Source: JAMBLL01 sp964460075 (GTDB taxonomy: Bacteria > Actinomycetota > Acidimicrobiia > Spongiisociales > UBA5794). From it: 26,396 bases of DNA. The translations under genes and the position numbers were made by a program. Under the pieces are notes generated by a model that searched no databases, was not told where the DNA came from, and worked only from the letters and a program-made list of their open reading frames with translations. Below, in pieces: positions 20,828-26,396 of the stretch. Every line of letters starts with the position of its first letter. Position 1 is the stretch's first letter. Location of the stretch: assembly GCA_964460075.1 (NCBI GenBank), contig CAYWPC010000027.1, positions 1-26,396 on the forward strand, read 5' to 3'.

Positions 20828-22867
20828 ATGACAGACTCTGGTAACGATCTCGCTGAGCGGTACATGGCTCTCTTACAGGAGCTCCGTGAGCACAACTACC
20901 GCTACCACGTGCGTGGAGAGCCGAGCATCGACGACAACGCATACGACGTGCTGTATCGAGAATTGGTTGCCATCGAAAAGGGCCATCCCGAGCTCGTCGA
21001 CTCCGCGTCGCTCACGGCGAGAGTCGGCGCTCCACCAGATGACGCCTTCGGCCCTGTACACCACCGTGAACGCATGTTTTCGCTCGATAACGCAATGAAC
21101 ACGGCAGAGCTCGACGCTTGGTATCAACGGCTTGTTTCCGCACTTGGCAGGCCTCCGGAGCGTTTCTCGTGTGAGCTCAAGATCGACGGCCTTGCGGTGT
21201 CACTTACCTACATCGATGGTCGACTTACCCGGGGCGCAACGCGGGGTGATGGCACAGTGGGGGAGGACATCACAGCGAACGTTCGCACGATCAAGTCCGT
21301 GCCTCTCACGTTGCGTGGCGAGCCACCGACCGCGGTTGAGGTGCGGGGCGAGATCTACATGCCCGTATCTGCATTCGAGGCGCTCAACGCGCAGCAGGCG
21401 GAGGCGGGAGATCGGCCGTACGTCAACCCTCGCAACACAGCAGCAGGCTCAGTGCGTCAGAAGGATCCAGCTGCGACAGCGTCGCGGAATCTTGCCGTGT
21501 GGATCTATCAACTCGGTTTCGTCGATGGCGGGCCGCAGTTCGCCACGCACACCGACCAGATGCAGTGGCTGGCCGACCTGGGCCTGGCCGTTAACCCTGC
21601 GAACGCCACAGTGGGCTCCTTCGATGCGGTGGTTGCGTACATCGAACACGCCACGAAGCACAGACACGACCAGGACTATGAGACTGACGGGATAGTGATC
21701 AAGGTCGACTCCCTCTCCGACCAGCGGGCTGTCGGGTTCACCGCGAGGTCCCCGAGATGGGCGATTGCGTACAAGCTACCCCCTGAAGAGAAAACGACCC
21801 TTCTACGGTCCATCGAGATCAACGTCGGTCGCACGGGTGCAGTCACGCCGTACGCAGTCATGGAGCCGGTGTTCGTCGGTGGCGTCACGGTGACCAACGC
21901 AACGCTGCACAACGAGGCTGAGGTGCACAGGAAAGATGTGCGGCCAGGTGACACCGTGATCGTGCGGCGTGCGGGTGACGTGATCCCCGAGGTCGTCGGT
22001 CCCGTGATAGCGCTGCGGCCCAGGGGCCTGCCTGTGTGGTCGATGCCTGCGTCATGTCCGTTCTGCTCGAACTCGATCGTTCTCCCCGAAGGCCAAGCGA
22101 AGGCGAAGTGCACAGGTGGATACTCCTGCGAGAGCCGTGTGCGCGAGTACCTCTTCCATTTCGCTAGCCGCGGAGCGATGGACATAGAGGGCCTCGGGTA
22201 CAAAACCGTCGAAGCCCTCCTCGAGCTTGGCCTGATCAGGGATCCGGCCGACATATACCATCTCACAGTCGATGATCTGTTGCAGATCGAGGGGTTCGGC
22301 GAGGTGTCAGCGAATAACCTTATTGCGAGGATTAGGACGTCCCGATCACGCCCGCTCGCGAAGCTTATTTTTGCGCTTGGAATCGATCATGTCGGTGGCA
22401 GAGTGGCCGAACAGCTCGCCGAACGCTTCGGCTCGATTGACCGCCTCATGCATGCCTCGGTCCCCGAGATAACAGAGATCGAAGGCGTCGGTCCCGTGAT
22501 CGCAGAATCCGTAGCCACCTGGGCTCGAGATGCGGACAACATAGACCTCGTCGATCGTCTCATCAGCAGCGGTGTCGTGGCGAGAAGCCCAGCCAATGTC
22601 GAGCATCCGATGTCGCAGAACCTCGTGGGTGTGACGGTCGTGATCACAGGAACGCTGTCGGGGCTCACACGCGACCAAGCAAAGCGTGCGGTGTTGGAGC
22701 GAGGGGGCAAGGTCACAGCGTCCGTGTCGTCGAGGACGGATGCAGTTGTTGCAGGAGCCAACGCGGGGTCGAAACTAGGAAGAGCCGCGTCGTTCGGAAT
22801 ACCGGTACTCGACGAGGTTGCCTTCATCGACCTTCTCGACCGTGGACTCGAGGCGCTGTCCTCATAG
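20828..22867 (+). CDS. ligA: NAD-dependent DNA ligase LigA
   Basis: A 679-residue bacterial DNA ligase that seals nicks using NAD+. Domains in order: Ia (HNYRYHV, 23-29), adenylation domain with the AMP-accepting K118 in CELKIDGLA, SVRQKDP near 208, the OB fold (GRTGAVTPYAVMEPV), a four-Cys zinc finger (C410, C413, C428, C434), helix-hairpin-helix repeats (IEGFGEVSANNL, IEGVGPVIAES), and a C-terminal BRCT domain (about 600-679, VVITGTLSGLTRDQAK). ATG 20828 gives the usual length; an in-frame GTG at 20816 would add four residues. A TACCGT 10 bases upstream could be a -10 box for a nearly leaderless message. Confidence 0.97.
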   Translation: MTDSGNDLAERYMALLQELREHNYRYHVRGEPSIDDNAYDVLYRELVAIEKGHPELVDSASLTARVGAPPDDAFGPVHHRERMFSLDNAMNTAELDAWYQRLVSALGRPPERFSCELKIDGLAVSLTYIDGRLTRGATRGDGTVGEDITANVRTIKSVPLTLRGEPPTAVEVRGEIYMPVSAFEALNAQQAEAGDRPYVNPRNTAAGSVRQKDPAATASRNLAVWIYQLGFVDGGPQFATHTDQMQWLADLGLAVNPANATVGSFDAVVAYIEHATKHRHDQDYETDGIVIKVDSLSDQRAVGFTARSPRWAIAYKLPPEEKTTLLRSIEINVGRTGAVTPYAVMEPVFVGGVTVTNATLHNEAEVHRKDVRPGDTVIVRRAGDVIPEVVGPVIALRPRGLPVWSMPASCPFCSNSIVLPEGQAKAKCTGGYSCESRVREYLFHFASRGAMDIEGLGYKTVEALLELGLIRDPADIYHLTVDDLLQIEGFGEVSANNLIARIRTSRSRPLAKLIFALGIDHVGGRVAEQLAERFGSIDRLMHASVPEITEIEGVGPVIAESVATWARDADNIDLVDRLISSGVVARSPANVEHPMSQNLVGVTVVITGTLSGLTRDQAKRAVLERGGKVTASVSSRTDAVVAGANAGSKLGRAASFGIPVLDEVAFIDLLDRGLEALSS

Positions 22868-23080
22868 GCTCGCATCACATCGCTCGTTAGAGGCGACTTC
22901 CAGAGTGACGAGATCGAGACGATTCCACGTAATTCCGTAGTTAGGGAGTGGGGAAATTGGAATTGACAAAGTACAAAACCTCGGTCATCATCACGCCTTC
23001 GATTGTGGCAGTGCGGAGGGCGCGGCACCAGCCGATCGGTGAAAAACGCGCTACGCTGACCATGAGAGAAAGCAGGAGAA
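22868..23080. other. Intergenic region with promoter signals for the respiratory operon
   Basis: This 213-base gap is more AT-rich in its middle. It contains TTGACA at 22963-22968, without a good -10 at the right distance, and AATTCC (22931-22936) inverted as GGAATT (22959-22964), a possible operator. A TACGCT at 23052-23057 could be the -10 box serving the gene at 23081, whose GGAG site then lies in a short leader. An eight-codon frame (23062-23088) overlaps the start but has no other support. Confidence 0.35.
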
Positions 23081-23302
23081 ATGGGTAGGAACATGACCCG
23101 TCCGAAAGCCTGGCTCATCGGTTTCGGCATCTTCTTGTACTTTTCCGTGGCGACCGTATGGCTCCCCTCTGAGCTCCTCAAGGGCACCCTCGGATCGAAG
23201 AGCCCCTTCCTCCAGGATCTGGTCACCGTCTCGGTGTGGGGATTCTTTCTCCTTCTCGGGTTCTGGGGACTACGCACCGCCCAACGTCGCGGACTGATTT
23301 GA
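23081..23302 (+). CDS. Small two-helix membrane protein
   Basis: A 73-residue protein with two predicted membrane segments: about 10-30 (AWLIGFGIFLYFSVATVWLP) and 46-64 (DLVTVSVWGFFLLLGFWGL), joined by a short loop and ending in a basic tail (RTAQRRG). No family was recognised. AGGAG lies close before the ATG at 23081; an in-frame ATG at 23093 is also possible. Its TGA shares one base with the ATG of the flavoprotein gene (TGATG), so it is the first gene of the coupled cytochrome b operon and may be a small subunit or anchor for the soluble flavoprotein. Codon use looks like its neighbours. Confidence 0.68.
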   Translation: MGRNMTRPKAWLIGFGIFLYFSVATVWLPSELLKGTLGSKSPFLQDLVTVSVWGFFLLLGFWGLRTAQRRGLI

Positions 23303-25140
23303 TGCAGGCTCTCGATTTCTTCGACAGCAACATCCCATGCCTCGCAGCCTGTCCCGTGCACACGAATGCAGGGCTGTACGTCGCGGCAATAGCAGAAGGC
23401 AGCGACAAGGACGCCTATCTCACGGCGCGGCTCCCGAACCCGTTCGCCTCAGTGTGCGCACGTGTGTGCGCTGCCCCCTGTGAGGATGCCTGTCGGAGAG
23501 GCACGGTCGATGCTCCCATCGCCATTCGAGCGCTCAAACGGTTCGTCACCGAGCAGTACGGCGTCGAGGCGGGAGACGCATCTCTCGCCGGTCAGATCGC
23601 CTCTGCCCCTGCGGTCGACCGTGACGAGAGCGTCGGCATCATCGGAGGCGGGCCATGCGGGCTCGCCGCAGCACACGATCTGAGAAAGCTCGGCTACCAG
23701 GTAACCGTCTACGAGGCGACCGACAACCTCGGAGGCATGATGGTGATGGGGATACCCGAGTACCGGCTCCCTCGCGATCTCATCGCCAAGGAGATCAAGT
23801 CGATCATCGACATGGGTGTCGACGTTCAGTACAACACGAAGCTCGGAACCGACATCACCTTCGACGAGGTGCATGAACGTCACGACGCCGTGCTTGTCTC
23901 CATCGGTGCAACACTCGGAAGGGGCCTGAACCTCGAAGGTCACGAGTCCGACGGTGTGTTGAGAGCAATCGAGTACCTGATCAATGTCAACCGAGGATTC
24001 TCGGTCGACATTGGTGAGCGTGTTGTTGTGATCGGCGGTGGTGACGTGGCAATGGATGCAGCCAGAACGGCACTGCGGACACAAGCGTACGAGGCCAAGT
24101 CAGATGGCAAGACAGATGGGCAGAGCACCGACCGCTCCGTGATGACGGCCGCTCTCGACGCGGCCAGAACAGCGGCACGCTCAGGGGCGAGACAGGTGAC
24201 CGTGATCTCCCTTGAGTCCGAGGCTGAGATGCCCGCAGACGAGTTCGAACTCAAAGAGGCGGCAAGGGAGAAGATCGACTTCGTTCACAGGAGAGGCCCA
24301 GCGAAAATCCTCAGCCAGGCAGGCAAGGTCGTGGGACTCGAAACTGTCGGTGTGCTGTCGGTCTTCAACGAAGAAGGTCGTTTCGCTCCCGTATTCGACT
24401 CGGACGACGTCGCAACGATCGAAGCAGACACCGTGATCCTTGCGATAGGCCAGGCGGTCGACGTTGAGGCGATCGGTTCGACCGGACCGGAGATCAGTGA
24501 GCGCAAAACCATTCGCGTCGGTGACGACGACGACCTGGCAACGTCGATACCGATGGTTTGGGCTGGTGGCGATGCCGCGCACGGGCCGAGGAGCCTGATC
24601 GACGCCATTGCTGACGGACGAAAAGCCGCGTCGCAGATCCATCAAGCATTCGGTGGGGCACTTGAGGAGGAGCAGAAGGGTCAGATGGTGAAGCTCCAAC
24701 AGTTCCATCGCTTCGACGACAACTACGACCAGATTGCTCGACTTGACGTACCGACTATCCCGACAGATCGTCGCATTGGTCTGAGCGAAGTCGAGATTGG
24801 CTTCACCCCAGACCAAGCGCGCTGCGAGGCGCAGCGATGTTTGCGATGCTTTGCAAACATTCTTCTTGAACCGGAAAAATGTGTTCTGTGTGCACTCTGC
24901 GTCGATGTCTGCCCGGTGAAGGTCATATCGATCGTTCCAGCCGTCGAAGTCGACGAAGAGAAGGTCGGTACGACCGCTCTGATTCTCGACGAACGTGGAT
25001 GTATACGTTGCGCACTTTGCATTGAACGGTGCCCAACTAACGCCCTGTCCATGGGTGTGTGGTCGGGTGTCGGTGTACCAGCAGGAGTAGCGATGCCAGT
25101 AAATCTCAATATGCCGATAGGCGTCGGAGGCGGCACATGA
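23302..25140 (+). CDS. NAD(P)H-type FAD oxidoreductase (GltD-like) with two C-terminal 4Fe-4S motifs
   Basis: A 612-residue flavoprotein. Residues 13-64 form a GltD-type N-terminal Fe-S domain (C13, C17, C52, C56, C60, C64). The FAD motif is GIIGGGPCGLAAA (112-124), followed by GGMMVMGIPEYRLPRD; the second dinucleotide site (NAD(P)H) is VVVIGGGDVAMDAA. AGGDAAHGPRSLIDAIADG is the FAD-closing motif. After an EAQRCLRC cluster (C508, C513, C516) come two ferredoxin motifs: C527, C530, C533, C537 and C567, C570, C573, C577. Such proteins pass electrons between pyridine nucleotides and Fe-S partners. It is not simply glutamate synthase: no large subunit is adjacent, and cytochrome b genes are coupled directly downstream (ATGA). 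It probably supplies or draws electrons at a membrane quinone complex; direction unknown. Confidence 0.88.
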   Translation: MQALDFFDSNIPCLAACPVHTNAGLYVAAIAEGSDKDAYLTARLPNPFASVCARVCAAPCEDACRRGTVDAPIAIRALKRFVTEQYGVEAGDASLAGQIASAPAVDRDESVGIIGGGPCGLAAAHDLRKLGYQVTVYEATDNLGGMMVMGIPEYRLPRDLIAKEIKSIIDMGVDVQYNTKLGTDITFDEVHERHDAVLVSIGATLGRGLNLEGHESDGVLRAIEYLINVNRGFSVDIGERVVVIGGGDVAMDAARTALRTQAYEAKSDGKTDGQSTDRSVMTAALDAARTAARSGARQVTVISLESEAEMPADEFELKEAAREKIDFVHRRGPAKILSQAGKVVGLETVGVLSVFNEEGRFAPVFDSDDVATIEADTVILAIGQAVDVEAIGSTGPEISERKTIRVGDDDDLATSIPMVWAGGDAAHGPRSLIDAIADGRKAASQIHQAFGGALEEEQKGQMVKLQQFHRFDDNYDQIARLDVPTIPTDRRIGLSEVEIGFTPDQARCEAQRCLRCFANILLEPEKCVLCALCVDVCPVKVISIVPAVEVDEEKVGTTALILDERGCIRCALCIERCPTNALSMGVWSGVGVPAGVAMPVNLNMPIGVGGGT

Positions 25141-25868
25141 GCCTTATGGATTCGATACGGGAGTCGGCCGCAGGCCGGTCGATATGGCGCACACCCAAGC
25201 GCGTCACCGACCGAGACCGCGCTGCTGCACACTGGGGAAGTTTCCTTCTTCACATTTACCCCGTGAAAATGCGCAGAGAACACATCAGCTTCAAATGGTC
25301 CTGGTTCCTCGGGGTCGTGTCGTTGGTTCTCTTCGGATCCCTCATAGCGTCAGGCATCTACCTGATGTTCTTCTACGTTCCCTCGCCGATGAGCGCTTAC
25401 GGCGACATCATCTTCCTCCAAACGAGCGTCGCGTTCGGCCAGTTCATCCGCAACATCCACCGCTGGTCGGCTCATCTCATGGTGCTCGCCGTTGCCGCCC
25501 ACATGGCCAAGATGTTCTACAGGGGCGCGTACAAGTCTCCCCGTGAGTTCAACTGGCTGGTCGGCGTCGTCCTCCTCGTCGTGACGTTGCTGCTGTCGTT
25601 CACCGGTTACCTCCTCCCATGGGACCAACTGGCCTACTGGGCGGTCACCGTCGGAACATCGATGGCAGGGTTCGTCCCCTTCGTGGGAGGCACCGTGAGT
25701 GCCCTCATGATCGGTGGAACCGAGGTCGGTGCGGAGACATTGTTGCGCTTCTACGTGCTCCACGTGGCAGTGCTACCTTCGGTGCTCGTCGCAGTCCTGC
25801 TCATTCACCTGTGGCGGTGGCGCAAAGATTCGATGCTCGACATAGATTTGGAGGTCGGCAGTGAGTGA
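25137..25868 (+). CDS. b6-type cytochrome b subunit of a quinol:acceptor complex
   Basis: A 243-residue membrane protein with four main helices, the N-terminal half of cytochrome b as in b6. Haem ligands are H108 and H122 (NIHRWSAHLMVLAVAAHM) and H209 and H224 (YVLHVAVLP and LLIHLWRWRK). The second pair is 15 residues apart, as in b6f rather than bc1 complexes. FTGYLLPWDQLAYWAVTVGT is the quinol-site region. The Cys that holds the extra haem c of b6f complexes is not present (Phe in the aligned WSWFLG). ATG 25137 follows GGAGG and overlaps the flavoprotein stop as ATGA. The next gene supplies the C-terminal half. Confidence 0.92.
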   Translation: MSLMDSIRESAAGRSIWRTPKRVTDRDRAAAHWGSFLLHIYPVKMRREHISFKWSWFLGVVSLVLFGSLIASGIYLMFFYVPSPMSAYGDIIFLQTSVAFGQFIRNIHRWSAHLMVLAVAAHMAKMFYRGAYKSPREFNWLVGVVLLVVTLLLSFTGYLLPWDQLAYWAVTVGTSMAGFVPFVGGTVSALMIGGTEVGAETLLRFYVLHVAVLPSVLVAVLLIHLWRWRKDSMLDIDLEVGSE

Positions 25869-26382
25869 TATCGACCCGGCCACCACCAGCGATCAGCGTG
25901 TTCTCGGATTCGTTGAAGGCACACCCCTGGTAGGTGAGAGGAAGGTGCCGGAAGACGAAGATTCGGTCATGGTGTGGCCACACTTACTTGTTCGTCACGC
26001 AGTTGCAGCTTTGGGAGTGATGGTGCTCGTGCTCTCGCTTGCACTCCTCTTCAACGCTCCGCTGCGAGAGATGGCGAACCCGACCGTGACACCGAACCCA
26101 GAGAAGGCGCCGTGGTACTTCGCCGCGCTGCAAGAACTCCTGGCCAGGTTCCACCCGCTCGTCGCGGGTGTGCTCGTGCCAGGCGCGATCATCACCGGAT
26201 TGGTCTTGCTACCTTTCATTGATCGCAACCCCGACACACGACAGCGGAATCGCAAAGTTGCCGTCGCTGCATTCACGATCTTCATGGTGGTGTGGATCGT
26301 CCTGACGCTAATCGGCTTCGCCTTTAGAGGTCCGAACTGGGGCTGGGTGTGGCCATGGCAGGAATGGTATGGAGACCTATGA
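25861..26382 (+). CDS. Subunit-IV-like C-terminal half of cytochrome b
   Basis: A 173-residue protein with three membrane helices (about 42-66, 98-120, 131-154), matching PetD/subunit IV or the C-terminal domain of cytochrome b, which completes the quinol oxidation site. The Qo element ANPTVTPNPEKAPWYFAALQ (72-91) carries APWY where bc1 and b6f have PEWY, so the usual Glu is Pro. The GTG start overlaps the cytochrome b stop by 8 bases and has GGAGG upstream. An acidic N-terminal cytoplasmic stretch of about 40 residues precedes helix 1. Its stop overlaps the next start as ATGA. Confidence 0.88.
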   Translation: MSDIDPATTSDQRVLGFVEGTPLVGERKVPEDEDSVMVWPHLLVRHAVAALGVMVLVLSLALLFNAPLREMANPTVTPNPEKAPWYFAALQELLARFHPLVAGVLVPGAIITGLVLLPFIDRNPDTRQRNRKVAVAAFTIFMVVWIVLTLIGFAFRGPNWGWVWPWQEWYGDL

Positions 26383-26396
26383 GCGAAGACCTAGAA
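26379..26396 (+). CDS. Start of a further gene in the cytochrome b operon, cut by window edge
   Basis: ATG at 26379 overlaps the preceding stop as ATGA, with GGAG at 26371-26374 upstream. Only six codons (MSEDLE) are visible. A Rieske or c-type cytochrome gene would be expected here by analogy, but nothing in the six codons shows this. Confidence 0.6.

Noticed and set aside
22387..23361. 324-codon minus-strand open frame across the end of ligA and the intergenic region
   Set aside because: It is antisense to the BRCT region, to the small membrane protein gene and to the flavoprotein start. Composition is low-complexity Ser/Arg and no motif is visible.
1..26396. tRNA, rRNA, insertion sequences and attachment sites
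   Set aside because: No TpsiC-like stem, rRNA-like stretch, transposase motif or terminal repeat pair was recognised on reading both strands. A tRNAscan-SE, Infernal and IS search would be decisive.

Overview
The window looks like chromosomal DNA of a moderately GC-rich (about 60% by eye) actinobacterium, most likely of the Acidimicrobiia type. The signs are many GTG/TTG starts, tight ATGA/GTGA gene overlaps, -10 boxes of the TANNNT kind placed 6-10 bases before start codons (leaderless transcripts), a MurA with Asp in place of the fosfomycin-target Cys, a MutT1-type Nudix plus histidine-phosphatase fusion, and lipoproteins with Thr/Pro linkers. The lineage is inferred from gene style only. 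No rRNA, tRNA, CRISPR array or insertion sequence was seen.

Region 1 (1-5813) is the most striking part: a bacterial microcompartment (BMC) operon. A truncated MerR-like helix-turn-helix gene points left. Nine tightly packed genes point right: an RpiB-like sugar-phosphate isomerase, a DeoC aldolase, a double-layer type BMC-T shell protein, a BMC-H hexamer protein, a BMC-P pentamer protein, a CoA-acylating aldehyde dehydrogenase, a second (single-layer type) BMC-T and two more BMC-P proteins. All three enzymes carry an N-terminal amphipathic helix of the encapsulation-peptide kind. The content fits the sugar-phosphate-utilising (SPU) BMC class: DeoC would release acetaldehyde plus glyceraldehyde 3-phosphate from deoxyribose 5-phosphate, and the dehydrogenase would make acetyl-CoA inside the shell. 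The encapsulated RpiB has lost the catalytic Cys, which a second, ordinary RpiB in this window keeps. The operon ends at a perfect 26-bp-arm inverted repeat.

Region 2 (5814-11074) holds a small lipoprotein and then a minus-strand block. One unit is rpiB-mutT1-pgl (pentose phosphate and nucleotide sanitation). The other is osmC, metY and a CoA-binding protein (sulfur/methionine related). The osmC gene is preceded by a candidate Met/Cys-containing leader peptide with mutually exclusive hairpins, a possible attenuator.

Region 3 (11204-22867) is plus-strand housekeeping: murA and a SpoIID-type protein (cell wall), an Nfu-type Fe-S scaffold, MeaB GTPase, enoyl-CoA hydratase, a membrane-anchored alpha/beta-hydrolase-fold protein that seems to lack its catalytic Ser and His, cysteine desulfurase plus mnmA (tRNA thiolation), a Thr-rich lipoprotein and ligA.

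Region 4 (22868-26396) is a translationally coupled respiratory operon: a small two-helix membrane protein, a GltD-like NAD(P)H flavoprotein with two C-terminal 4Fe-4S motifs, a b6-type cytochrome b, a subunit-IV-like protein, and the first six codons of another gene cut by the window edge. The coupling of a pyridine-nucleotide flavoprotein to a b6-type cytochrome suggests a non-standard quinone-linked complex.
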